A DNA stretch of 64,000 bases from Tritrichomonas musculus (lineage: Eukaryota; Parabasalia; Tritrichomonadida; Tritrichomonadidae). The stretch is taken from the NCBI GenBank assembly GCA_039105265.1, contig JAPFFF010000001.1, positions 10,416,001 through 10,480,000 of the forward strand, read 5' to 3'. Of this stretch, positions 11,109-21,492 are shown piece by piece. The stretch's first letter is position 1. Each line of letters opens with the position of its first letter. Both the position numbers and the translations under genes were made by a program. A model generated the notes under the pieces. It was not told the DNA's origin. It did not search any database and worked only from the letters and a program-made list of their open reading frames with translations.

Positions 11109-11554
11109 TATATATATTAAAAATTGTATTTTTATTTTATTTTTCTTAGTGATCATTATAAAATTTTTTATTATCTAGTATCTTTAATAAAAATATTATT
11201 AATGCTTGTTTTCATGAAATTCAATAAAGTGAATATTATCTTCATATGTTAATTATTTTTCAATAAATGATGAATTTGTCACATATTTATGGTATAAGCA
11301 CAATATTAGAATGAATTTTTAAAAACTTTTTAATCAAACATGAAATTCACCAATTATTATGGCATTTAAGCTTTTACCTCCTATTATTTGAGGTAAAACT
11401 CATAAATAATAATTTATGAATCAATTTAAGCTTGTATAAATTAATTACAAGAGAGAATTTTATGATATTAAATTTTTTTATATGTTTTGCCATTTTGGAA
11501 AAAACATATTTGGAGATTTTTCATATTTATGTCTACAAACGTTGTGAATTTTAA

Positions 11555-12673
11555 TAAAGCGATGCAAAAAAAGATATAAAATGCTCTGTAGGTATTAACA
11601 TTCTGGGAATAAATAGTCAACTAGAAGATACTCCAAATGATTCTGATGCTTTTTCAAAGGATCGATCAGAACGATATTTTCCGAGCAAATCTGAAAAGAG
11701 TATTCTCATAGAAGGATTTAAGCTTTTTTATTCAGAATCATGCCACTCAAAAAATAGGGATAATATCGCTTCTCAGGTATCGCAAAATCTTTTACAAAAA
11801 TCGAGTCATTGATCTATTAAGAATGTAACAAAATGGTTTTTCAACCAGAAGGCTCAATATTTTTGTAAAAATCAAATTACATTAGGCAGAAAGATATTAT
11901 TTTTCAAATGAATAGAGTTGAAAAAAAAAGTAAATGTAATTGGTAATCAAAATACAAGCGGGTTGATATTTATTCCAAAATTCATAGAATATGAGAGTGA
12001 AAAATATGCAATTACAAGTTTATTGCAGAATTCATTCAAAAGCTCTAAAAATATTCAATCTATTACTTTTCCATTGGACTCAAATGTAAATAAAATTGAA
12101 AAAGAATCATTTGCAAATTCTACTGTTGAAATTATTTTTATTCCGGCGAGTGTTTCTGAACTTAATGATGGTTGGTGTGCCAATACACCAAATTTAACCA
12201 AAATTCTACTGGCACCAAATAATGAGAATTTCATGTATATAGACGCCAAAATCCTTCTTGGTAAAAGTGACCAATCAAGTGATAATTATGACTATCTTAT
12301 TTTTGTAAATCGCGACGTAACAGACATTTCTATTCCATCATTCATTAAAAACTTATCGCCACATGCTTTTGAAAATTCAAAAATAAAAAGCATCTTCATT
12401 CCTCCAAATATTGTGACAATTGGTAAGTTTGCATTTAATCATTGTGAACAACTTCAAAATGTTGAAATTTCAATGCATTCAAAAATTCAGTCAATTGATG
12501 AAGGCGCTTTTCCAACAAGAATAGTTAAGAACTTAAATTTCCCAAAAAGTAATATGAAACAAAACATGCAACAAGAGGGAAATAATTCACCTAAACAACA
12601 AAAGAATCAATATTCATCTCAAACGAAATCATATGGTTCTTCAAAATCATATGGTTCTTCAAATTGGCATTAA
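11555..12673 (+). pseudogene. BspA-like LRR gene with homeodomain-like N-terminal part, decayed
   Basis: The open part at 11918-12673 has no ATG start (its first codon is TTG after a TGA). It encodes trichomonad-style BspA/LRR_5 repeats with motifs such as IQSITFP, IIFIPASV, TDISIPSFI, IKSIFIPPNIVTIG and the conserved DGWC. A low-complexity tail carries repeated SKSYGSS. Upstream, 11555-11910 keeps broken frames, one reading SIKNVTKWFFNQKAQY. This resembles helix 3 of a homeodomain (WF.N..A) after a plausible helix 1-2 segment. In trichomonads such LRR proteins are usually surface or large multigene-family proteins. Here the gene sits just before a transposase-like region in the same orientation. 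The homeodomain-like reading is my inference from motif spacing. Confidence 0.6.
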
Positions 12674-13117
12674 TGATAACGATTATTAACAAAAAAAAGC
12701 AAGAAAATGCATTGTTATCAGACCAAATCAATGATATCCCGTTATTTTCCAATTTCAAAGATGCTATTGAGTTGTTTGCATCTGATGATGATGATGAAAA
12801 AAATAACGTTTTTGATAAAATCGAAATCAAAGGTTATGAGAATCCCATAGAAAAAAATTATTAGACAAAAATTGTGTTGATATTAAATATCTTCACAGAT
12901 ATGCAGAAAGATATTTTATGGAAATATTCCATTACTTTTATATATTGTTATAGAAAGTATATCATCATCTCCAATTTTTATGGTTCGTATTATTAATTTG
13001 ATTAGATTAATTCAAAGAAATCGTTCTAGTAAATTTATAAATTCGTTTTCATCCGCTTTAAATCAATTCTGTAAAAATAATAAAGAATGAAATTACAATA
13101 TTCTAATTTTATTAGAA
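12674..13117 (+). pseudogene. Linker fragments between LRR and transposase-like regions
   Basis: Short frames on the plus strand continue the coding-like composition between the LRR part and the transposase. One (to 12864) has an acidic stretch, FASDDDDEKNN. Another reads IKYLHRYAERYFMEIFHYF, which is loosely similar in composition to the N-terminal part of transposase copy B. Several stops and frame changes are present. The absence of non-coding DNA between the two regions suggests that they were once one gene or two very close genes. Confidence 0.35.
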
Positions 13118-14934
13118 ATGTACTTTGCAACATTTGATATTGATGAATCTGATGCGGAAGATTTACTTTTTGTATATATTTTAGAAGATGAAATTGATTT
13201 CATACCATCTCTTTTTAATGACAGAATAAATATTCCAGAAAAAAATAATGATTTGAAATATAATAAAGAAAAATCAATATTAAAAGATAAAACTAATGCA
13301 ATAGAAAAGCAAGTAATAGAAACTAGAAATACAGAAAAGCAGTCAAACGAATATTCTTTATTAGAAAACAATAACAACAGAAAATCAAAAGAGACAAAAG
13401 AAGATTCTAATAATTTTTTTTTCAAGCTAAAATTTTAAAAGATTTAAATAAAAACGCAAGAAGATACAACGATCTATACATATCTGTTTCAAGTATTGCA
13501 TATTTATTTGGCCCTAGGTGTTATAATTTTTTAAGGAAGTATATTTCATTACCACACGAAACTTTATTAAGACATCCCATTTCACCAGTAGTATCTTTTT
13601 ATATGAATAGTTTAATTGATTTAGAAGAGAATAAAAAGATTCTTGATGATTTTATTCCTGATGAATTTTCAAACAAAGAAATCCATATAACGCTTGCAGT
13701 AGATGCTGCATCATTTAAACAGGTGAGCCGCAAAACAATATTAAAAAAATTTCCAACTTTAAAATCAATTGACCCAAATCATTTTTATAACAGTCTTTTC
13801 GTTTTTTATGTTCAACCGATTAACGTTGATGTCAAACCGTTTCCTATACACATCGCATTAAAAAAAACGGTTTGGCATCAACGTAGATAATTTCTTGCAT
13901 TGAAAAAATTATTTCAATTCTAGAAAAGAAAGGTCTTGAAGTTGACTTTATAGCCACAGACGGTGATCACCAATATGATCACCTCCATGAAGAATTTTTT
14001 GATATCATATTTAATTTCCATAAAAGCAACATGCCATTCAAAGAAATTGTCCAAAAAGTTTCAAATTTAAAAGTAAAACAAATACCTATATCCGATTTTT
14101 TGCATCTCTTCAAAATATTTAGGTCTAATTTCGAAAATACGGAGTTGTTCTCGAGAATAATAACGCTGCATTCATTACTCCTGAAATGCTACAAAATTAT
14201 GATTTGGGTAAAGTACTTAGTGATATGACCAGTCATGGGAAAATGAAAGTCAATTTCCCTCTTGAATTATATTCATCAGATCATATTATACAAGCAATTA
14301 ATGAAAATAATTGGAATTTTGTATTTTATAGTTTGCCGTTTAATTTAATGATAAATTCGGTCCGAAATCCTTTCATATCACATGATTTAAGAATGTTTAA
14401 TCTTGAAACAACATACTATTTCATACTACACTACTTTTATCAGTTTAGTAATTCTCTATCTCCACCTGGAACACGGATAACAGTAATTCGGATGCTTAAT
14501 ACAATTGTAGGTATTACTGTTGCACTCTCAAAATATGATTTTATAAAAACTGGTCATATTGGTACGCATCCTTTAGAGAATTATTTTGGTTCTCTTCAGA
14601 TTGCTTGCCAATATGACCATTCTTATGATACTATTTTTAGAGTAGTGGGCAAAGCTATTCATGTTAGAATTTTATTGGACGAATTGAACCAAAAAAATAC
14701 AATTCGAACTCGTATTGGAATTGGTGGGACAAATGCTCAAATTGAGTGCAATTCAGGTATTATCCCAGATATGGCACCATTTCAATTGTTTAAGATGATC
14801 TGGCACAAAATGAAGTTAAATGATTCCGATATTTCACTTTTTGAATCATGGTTTCCCTGTTACAAAACCATTGATTGGAAAGAACAAATCTCAAAATCAT
14901 CATCATTATCAGGTAGTAATATAATTTCTAGATA

Positions 14935-15228
14935 ACGTTTATTATTTTTTTCAAGAATTTTAATTTTATTCCAGGATAACCGTTTTTTTATAATAAAATT
15001 TCAATAAGCTCATATAAAAAGTTTGTATTGTGATTTAAAATCTATGTTTTTTTCCTTACCTTTTTCATTCAAATTTTTCTTTCTAAATTATAATCCCAGT
15101 ATGATTGATCGTTTTTAATTCAATTTTTGAATTATATTTTAGTGGATTATCGGAATAGTTAAATATTAAACCATCTTAAACGGTTATCCTGGAATAAAAT
15201 AAACATCCTGGAATTAAATAGCAAACGT
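14935..15228. mobile_element. ACGTTT MITE, copy 2, inserted in transposase copy A
   Basis: It has the same length (294 bp) and almost the same sequence as 10815-11108, with TA on each side (14933-14934 and 15229-15230). Its insertion supplied the TAA that now ends the transposase frame after SGSNIISR. The codons on the far side continue for a few residues in the same frame. It therefore landed in coding DNA. Confidence 0.88.
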
Positions 15229-15290
15229 TATATAAATTTATCAGATGACAAAACAAAGAAAATTAGAATAAAAATGAAGTGTAGAAAAAA

Positions 15291-16056
15291 ATGGGTGGGA
15301 CACTCTTTTTTTGACCTCAAAAAGTTTCAAAATCTCTTCGAATTTTAGGTTTTATTTGGTGATTTTAATAAATTTTCTTACCCATTTAATAATCTTTAAA
15401 TTGGTCATTGAAACCAATCAAAAAACTTAATATTCATCGAGTTTTTTTTGACTTCACATACTAATAGATCTCTCTTCGTAAGAGATATCCTTCAAAACTA
15501 CTAATACTATTTGATTTTATACATATGCATTATACATTATAAAACATAAATATTTATAATTACTTTGCCGTTAGTCCAAAAAAGTTAATATAATAATTAT
15601 TTTTAAGTTTTTTCGATACATGATCTTTTCTAACTTTTTATTTTGTAATATTCGATTTCTTCTTTTAATGCTCAATAAAATGATATATTTTGTTTGAACA
15701 TAACTTCAAAGATAAAGTTTAGTTTGAAAAATGAATTCAAAAAGTTGAATTAATAAACGGAATGATTCAATTTTCGGCGGTTAGAAAATTAATTTTAAAC
15801 GATCAAACTCAATATTTTTGCTTTAAAATATATTACAAGAATAGGGAATATTATTTAAAATGAGGTTCCGCCATTTATAAAATCAAAAAATTCAAAATGA
15901 CCATTTTTTACCCAAATTATTTTTTATGGAAAATAAAATGCGATTATCTAATTCACCTTTGATGATTTTGATTTTTTAAATAGTAAATTATATGTAGCTA
16001 TTAAAAATCTATCTAAATATAAAATAACTGGAAAAAGTCTTGGATGGCTTACACAT
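15291..16056. mobile_element. R element, copy 2 (766 bp)
   Basis: It runs from ATGGGTGGGAC to GGCTTACACAT and is flanked by the perfect 8-bp duplication AGAAAAAA (15283-15290 and 16057-16064). It is the inverted counterpart of copy 1 at 2107-3207 but lacks the 331-bp nested element, so it shows the empty TTAA site. It interrupts the C-terminal coding region of transposase copy A. It has no gene of its own. Confidence 0.92.
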
Positions 16057-16336
16057 AGAAAAAAAGATAGACTAGAAAATATCAGAAAACTTCATCAAAT
16101 TTCAAATATAACAGAAGAAGAATTAAATTCTTTACAAATTGAAGATGAGTTTATATTTTTTTATTAAAAATAATAAACCATTTGATGCTCATTTCAAAGT
16201 AGATAACATAAATATTTTATCTCCTACCGAATAAATATTTATAAAAATAATATATAATATATGATATTAAGTGAGGATATATATATATATATAGAATTCA
16301 AGCATTTTTATCATATTTCCTAGTTCTCGCACCTCT

Positions 16337-17023
16337 TTATATATAATTAATTTTTTTTTTTTTTGTTTATTTTTGGTTCACTTTTTGTTAATTTTCGGTT
16401 CACTTTTTGATAATTTTCGATTGACTTTTTAAGAAGTATCAACTTTTTAGGTAATTCAATTTTATTTATGTTTTGTTTCTTTATTTTATTTATTTTAAAG
16501 TAATTTATGCGAAATTTCAAGAAATAAAAGACATATAACACTTCCTAAATACTTATTCAAGTATATTCTATAAATATGAAGAGAAAATTTAATATGATTT
16601 TTCCATAAAAGAAATTTTCATCAAAATTTATTGAAAAAAATTATAATCTACTAAAGTAAAGTATTTTCCATAAGTTAATCACTTTTCTTTCTAAAAGAAA
16701 GCTATATATTAATTGAAGATTTTTTTTAATTATTTTGATATATTACCCAAATAAACTTTATATTTACATAAAATAATCTGTATTTATAATCATTTTCATT
16801 CTTTTTTCTTATTCCTATTTGATCAACGAGATAATAATTTTATCTTAATTAATGTAAAATAATATTAAGAATATTTAATACACTGATATTAGATTTAAAA
16901 TAAATTGCATTTATGTTAAAAAGTCAGTTACAGTTATCTATTTGATCCAAATATATTATCCTTATTATTTCCATATTCAATAGTTTACAATAATATAATA
17001 TTAAAAAATAAAGGATATTGGAG
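16337..17023. other. AT-rich DNA without recognisable genes
   Basis: Nothing coding is supported here. At 16360-16430 a short direct repeat of about 22 bp (TTTTCGGTTCACTTTTTG and variants, three units) occurs. A 64-codon minus-strand frame across it (16347-16541) is low-complexity Lys/Asn/Ile and is not credible. Confidence 0.5.
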
Positions 17024-17650
17024 AAAGGTATGGAAACTTTTTTCAATTCAATTTTATTTTATGCAAAAAAAGATTGAATATTGATCATTTTTTATTAAAA
17101 ATTAGTCCATCGTCATGTATATAATATTTGTAGCATAAATATAAAATCAAAAAAATATAATTTTAATTTTATTACTGAAAAACAAGAAAAAAATGAAATC
17201 CAAAAATTGGCAATTTTTGATCAACGGGAAAAACCTCATCAAAGTTTAATACATGTCTAATATTGTTTTATCATATTATTAACATATTTAAAAATAGCAT
17301 GAAAGTGCTTAATTCAAATCTCATAAAATGCATAATGAGAAAAAAATGTTTTTTAAAGAAAAAATCAATTTAAAGATGAATGAGTCGACAAAAGTTTTTA
17401 GTTTTTTTATATGTTCTTCATTTTTTTATTTATTAGAAAATAAAATAAAAAAAGACCATATTTTTCGAGTGGATTTGGAAATCTTATATGATGTTATCAA
17501 TTTTTTGTATAGTTCATATCATTGATGATATGAATTTTATTATTGACCAATAAAAATGAAAATTTTTTGAACCAAAAGGTTAATTTATTTTTTTTATAGT
17601 ATTTCTTCCAAATACACAAATAAACTCAACAAAATAACTAAATAAGAGTA
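17024..17650 (+). mobile_element. S element, copy 2 (truncated)
   Basis: It begins AAAGGTATGGAAAC and follows the complete S copies for about 630 bp, until the pogo-like element starts at 17651. The other half of S does not resume after 20611, so the copy was truncated as well as interrupted. It shares small variants with S copy 1 (for example in the ATTGGCAATTTTTGATC block) that copies 3 and 4 lack, so copies 1 and 2 form a subfamily. The open frame at 17328-17525 contains FRVDLEILYDVINFLYSSYH, which faintly recalls a BTB-type fragment. I do not call it a gene. Confidence 0.78.
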
Positions 17651-17839
17651 GAGTCAGTCTTAAAAACTGTAGACGTTCTTAAAAACTGTAAACGATGTAA
17701 TGTGATATGAAAAAAAGAGTTAATTTTCTATATGAAAAAAAAATATCTTGTTAGTTTTTTTATAAAAAAATAATATATTTCTAATAATATATTTACTTAT
17801 TTACTTATAAAAAATAATATCTTGTTAGGGTTTTTTTAA

Positions 17840-18185
17840 GGGAGGGCAGACAAAAATTTTCATTTTGAAATAATAAAATTCAATGAGTTATCACAAAAAT
17901 TCACCGTTCATCATTCAACTTAATTTTTGGAATGTTTTGATATTTTTTTGTATATATATATTATACTATTTATATATCAATTATATTTACTCTTATTTTT
18001 ATTTTACTCCTATTTTTAGTGAAAAAAATAATTTGAGGAAATTTTTCAAATATTTTACAAAAATTGATCGTTCAGGTGGAATATCGATTATTTTGACCTA
18101 AACTTTTTCCGAAAAAGCTACTATTGAATTGAATATTCTATGAGTTTATTCAATTTTCAAATGTTTATAAAAAACATGTCCTCCC
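17840..18185. mobile_element. TTAA-flanked GGGAGG MITE inside the pogo-like element
   Basis: This 346-bp element has ends GGGAGGGCAGAC and ATGTCCTCCC, flanked by TTAA (17836-17839 and 18186-18189). Its interior (ACTTTTTCCGAAAAAGC and the neighbouring ATTGAATT stretch) resembles the elements at 2561-2891 and about 57350-57520 and defines a family. The 72-codon frame at 17883-18101 lies within it and is probably not a gene. Confidence 0.82.
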
Positions 18186-18900
18186 TTAACAAAAAATAAA
18201 ACTCAGAATTTTGATTATTTTTGAATGTACAAAAAAATAAAAAATATTGAAAAAAAAATTTAATTCATTTAAGATAAATAAGTATATCTTTTTATTATTT
18301 AAACTTTTCATTATTTATGTATATATATATTATTTTATATATATTATTATTATTTATATTTGATATTAAATAAAGAAATATATTTCTTAAAATATTATAA
18401 ATGCATTTAATTGAGAAATCACAATTCAATTAAAAATATTTGAATAAACTTTATTAAATTGCTTTTATTTTTGTAAATATGATAAATTTAATAATTTATT
18501 TTTCTGTATATATATTATATTATTTATTATATTATATATTAATGTTTATATAAACTTAATAGATTACTAATTTTAATATATTTAAATATATGTATAAATA
18601 ATACTTTTATCTATCGTAATTTTTGATTTTAATATTTTCTTTTGTATATATTAAATAAATTAAAAATTATTGGTTTTTTATTATTTATTTATTTCATATT
18701 AATTTAAAATTAAATTTAAATATATAATTTGTTTGTAGTTTTCAATAAAATAATACTTTTTAAAAAATTCAAATTTGAAGAGAGGGAGAGAGTTGTTATC
18801 ACAAAAACAAAATTAACCTCAATAATTCTGATAAAATCCCAATTGGAATTCTGATAAAATTAATTCAATTTTTTTTTATTCAATTTCATTTCATTTTTAT
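18186..18900. other. AT-rich 5' region of the pogo-like element
   Basis: This is non-coding AT-rich DNA between the nested MITE and the transposase gene. Just before the gene, at 18886-18899, the sequence TTTCATTTCATTTTTA contains TCATT, which matches the trichomonad initiator consensus TCAY(T/A) about 20 bases upstream of the first ATG. Confidence 0.5.
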
Positions 18901-18913
18901 ATTGCAAATATCC

Positions 18914-20443
18914 ATGTTCCAAGACCCAGAAATGGACTTTGGCTATCAGGAATATTGGAAGAAGTTTCCAGATGATTCAGAGGATACGCCAAAGTGGATA
19001 GAACAGTTTCGAAGAAATGATGATCAGATTATGATTGTCGAAGGCCAACTTCAAAATGACCAAGAATCAGATGAAGAAGACGAGGATATTAGTTTTACAC
19101 AATATCATTCACCAGAAAGAATGAATAATAAAAGATCACCTCCAACAAAACAACTCAATTATTCTGCTCTGAATCAAAATGCTGCACGAATTATTAAAGA
19201 GCAAGAGGACGATTTAATTTCATGTCCTAGCTTTCGTTCTCAAGTTCACAAGGTTAATGAGATACTTCATCCAAATGGCCAAGAGTCTTTAGCTAGTTTC
19301 TCACAAATGGCAAATTTTTTAAATGTGCAAAAAGGAACATTTTATACTCATTTAAAAAGAGGTGAAGATGTTGCTGATACAGGTCGTCCTTCTGAATTAA
19401 CAGAAAATGAAATAAATGAAGTAATTTCATTTGTCTACCAAAAATACCTAGAGAAAAATCCCGCAACATTTGAATCAATACTTTATTTCTTGAAAGAAAG
19501 ATTTGATAAAGATATGATTATGAAAACATTGTATGGCCAATTATCAAGGTTGCCACAACTGAAGTCCTTAGATGGAGTACCAATGGAAAGCGACCGAGTC
19601 AAATGTTCAAAAGAATCAATAGACAAATTTTATAATGATTTGGAATCAATCTTATCAACAAGAGTTGTTCCAAGCGCATTCATCATGAACTTGGACGAGG
19701 CTGGTTTTGCTGAATGGCAAGACTCAGCAAGAGTTACAGTGATTGTTCCAAGTTATGTAAGCGACGAAGATATTAAACGCCCAGTTGACAGACAAGGAAA
19801 GAGAGCATCACTTCTTGTTGCTATTGCTGCTGATGGAAGTGCATTTACTCCTGCAGTTGTTGTTCCACGAAAAACTGTTGAAACCGAATTGTACGAGTTC
19901 GGATACACAACTGATAAAATATGTTATGGTTATTCAGAAACTGGTTTCTTTTCAACAGAACTTTTTGAAAAGTGGGCATTTGAGTATTTCTTTCCAGAAG
20001 TTAGACAAAGAAGAGAAAAGTTCAAATATAGTGGAGAGTGCGTTCTTATTTTGGATGGATTTGGTCCACATGATTCAGATACTTTTTTAAATGCATGTTC
20101 AGAAGAAGGAATTATTCCATTGTTCTTAGCACCACACTCAAGTGACCAGACGCAGCCACTCGATATCGGCTTTTTCGGTGTACAAAAAGGAAAAATGAGC
20201 CGAATTACAGTACCAAGTGGCTTGAGTCAACAAACAGCTCAGATTATTCGAATCATTGATTCGTTCAGACAAACATCAACTATTTCAAATATTATTTCTG
20301 CTTTCAGAGGTGCTGGTATAGTGTCATCATATCATCCTGACCATGGTCTTATCCCACGTGTAGCTAGATCTGAGGCAATTAGAGTCCGCCATTGGGTAAA
20401 TATTCAAAATGATTCATTTAATAAAAAAAGAGTTCATCTTTAA
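18914..20443 (+). CDS. Pogo/CENP-B-type DDE transposase, intact
   Basis: I choose the ATG at 18914 (MFQDPEMDFGYQ), giving 509 residues. The frame is open four codons further upstream from a TTG, which is an unlikely eukaryotic start. Residues 1-85 are acidic and disordered. Residues about 100-210 are a helix-turn-helix region (FSQMANFLNVQKGTFYTHL and TGRPSELTENEI). Residues about 255-420 form the DDE_1 catalytic core: first Asp in IMNLDEAGF, second Asp in LILDGFGPHDSD, third Asp in PHSSDQTQPLDIGFFG. This order and the TQPLD motif are typical of pogo/jerky transposases. It would cut and paste the surrounding element at TA targets. No frame break is visible, unlike every other transposase in the window, so the copy may be young. 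Confidence 0.93.
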   Translation: MFQDPEMDFGYQEYWKKFPDDSEDTPKWIEQFRRNDDQIMIVEGQLQNDQESDEEDEDISFTQYHSPERMNNKRSPPTKQLNYSALNQNAARIIKEQEDDLISCPSFRSQVHKVNEILHPNGQESLASFSQMANFLNVQKGTFYTHLKRGEDVADTGRPSELTENEINEVISFVYQKYLEKNPATFESILYFLKERFDKDMIMKTLYGQLSRLPQLKSLDGVPMESDRVKCSKESIDKFYNDLESILSTRVVPSAFIMNLDEAGFAEWQDSARVTVIVPSYVSDEDIKRPVDRQGKRASLLVAIAADGSAFTPAVVVPRKTVETELYEFGYTTDKICYGYSETGFFSTELFEKWAFEYFFPEVRQRREKFKYSGECVLILDGFGPHDSDTFLNACSEEGIIPLFLAPHSSDQTQPLDIGFFGVQKGKMSRITVPSGLSQQTAQIIRIIDSFRQTSTISNIISAFRGAGIVSSYHPDHGLIPRVARSEAIRVRHWVNIQNDSFNKKRVHL

Positions 20444-20611
20444 TTGTATATCATTGTTTTAATTTTTTCCTAAAATTTATTTATTTTTAAATTCAATTAA
20501 AATAATGTATGATTATTTTATTGTAAAATAAAAATAAACTATTAAATTTTTATATCACAATTCAGCGTTTACAGTTTTTAAGAACGTCTACAATTTTTAA
20601 GAAGGACTCTA

Positions 20612-20813
20612 AGATATTTTAATAAAAAAAAAATTTCAGTTATTTTTTTCATAAAGCTCATAGAATTTAATTTTTTTATTTTATTTTATTTTATTTTATT
20701 TTTTTTTAATTAATTTATCAAAAAGAAATAAAATAGTTTAATCTCATAGCCTGATAAATCCCACAACCAGATAATCCTACCCCCAGATAATATTATCTTA
20801 AATATTGACAATC
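20612..20813. other. AT-rich spacer
   Basis: Non-coding AT-rich DNA lies between the pogo-like element and the minisatellite, with a short TTTTA run near 20678-20702. No S-element sequence resumes here. Confidence 0.5.
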
Positions 20814-21235
20814 ATCGATGCTAACAACAGATAAACATCGATGCTAACAACAGACAAACATCTATGCTAATAACAACATACAAACATCGATGCTATCGAC
20901 AGACAAACATCGATGCTATCGACAGACAAACATTGATGCTTACAACAGACAAACATTGATGCTTACAACAGATAAACATCTATGCTGACAACAGATAAAC
21001 ATCGATGCTAACAACAGAAAAACATCTATGCTAATAACAACATACAAACATCGATGCTAACAACAGAAAAACATTGATGCTTACAACATACAAACATCTA
21101 TGTTAACAACAGAAAAACATCGATGCTAACAACAGATAAACATCTATGCTAACAACAGATAAACATCGATGCTAACGACAGACAAACATTGATGTTAATA
21201 ACAGACAAACATTGATGTTAATAACTGATTCGTGT
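20814..21235. repeat. 23-bp minisatellite, about 18 units
   Basis: Tandem units of about 23 bp with consensus ACAACAGATAAACATCGATG plus CTA follow one another with little spacing. Variants include CATCTATG, CATTGATG and an occasional AACATACAAACATC. There is no coding potential. It separates the pogo-like element from transposase copy B. Confidence 0.9.
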
Positions 21236-21492
21236 TTTTGCTAATTACAAACTTTGGTTAGTTTTTTACAGAAAGCATTAATAAAGTTTTTTATGCTCTG
21301 TTAATTTTAGAATAAAATTTTGACTAAATTATTGTTTATTTGAATGCCTTTTATATAGATATTGTCTTTTTTCTAAAAGAAAAAAACGGTGTACTAGACA
21401 CTTTTTGAACGCAGTTCAAAAAGTGGTGTTCCTTGTTTATTATATATATTTTATATAAAAAAAAGTATGAATTAAAAATTGAGTAGCTACCC

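Larger units (their letters stand above)
13118..16234 (+). pseudogene. DDE-type transposase, copy A (decayed, interrupted)
   Basis: Frames at 13118-13438, 13440-13890, 13920-14230 and 14186-14932, plus C-terminal remnants at 16066-16234, are consecutive parts of one protein shared with copy B at 21493-23726. Conserved blocks are the acidic/coiled N-terminal region, AYLFGPRCYNFLRK, LAVDAASFKQ, TDGDHQYDHLHEEFFD, RNPFISHDLR and GTHPLENYFG, and near the C-terminus LSGSNIISR. The three acidic blocks (DAASF, TDGD, LExxFG) look like a DDE/RNase-H catalytic triad. The LExxFG block recalls P-element/THAP9 transposases, but the family is not certain. The stop at 14933-14935 is created by insertion of a MITE (14935-15228). 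The remaining C-terminus is split again by R copy 2 (15291-16056). At least three further frame breaks make it inactive. Confidence 0.6.
9545..16336. mobile_element. Composite region bounded by AGAGGTGCGAGAACT inverted termini
   Basis: The left terminus AGAGGTGCGAGAACT (9545-9559) has an exact inverted partner at 16322-16336. Between them lie small minus-strand coiled-coil genes, a decayed LRR gene, a decayed DDE transposase and two MITE copies plus R copy 2. The left end interrupts S copy 1, showing that it inserted there. The eight bases outside each end (TAATAAAA and TTATATAT) do not match, so a single clean insertion is not proven. The termini may belong to two different copies, or the flanks may have rearranged. 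Related termini occur at 5021, 25461, 29239, 32008, 48890 and 60051. Confidence 0.6.
17651..20609 (+). mobile_element. Pogo-like (Tc1/mariner superfamily) transposon
   Basis: This 2.96 kb element has inverted ends of about 45 bp starting GAGTC, flanked by TA on both sides (17649-17650 and 20610-20611). Each terminal repeat contains a near-tandem duplication of TTCTTAAAAACTGTA, which is a plausible pair of transposase-binding sites. Inside are a nested TTAA-flanked MITE (17840-18185) and one intact transposase gene with a DDE_1-type catalytic domain. It looks potentially autonomous apart from the 5' MITE, which lies upstream of the gene. Confidence 0.92.

Noticed and set aside
17328-17525. BTB-domain fragment within the S element
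   Set aside because: The resemblance is limited to about 20 residues, and the equivalent region in other S copies is not clearly coding.
20814-21235. CRISPR-like array
   Set aside because: The units are contiguous without unique spacers, and the sequence is eukaryotic. It is a minisatellite.
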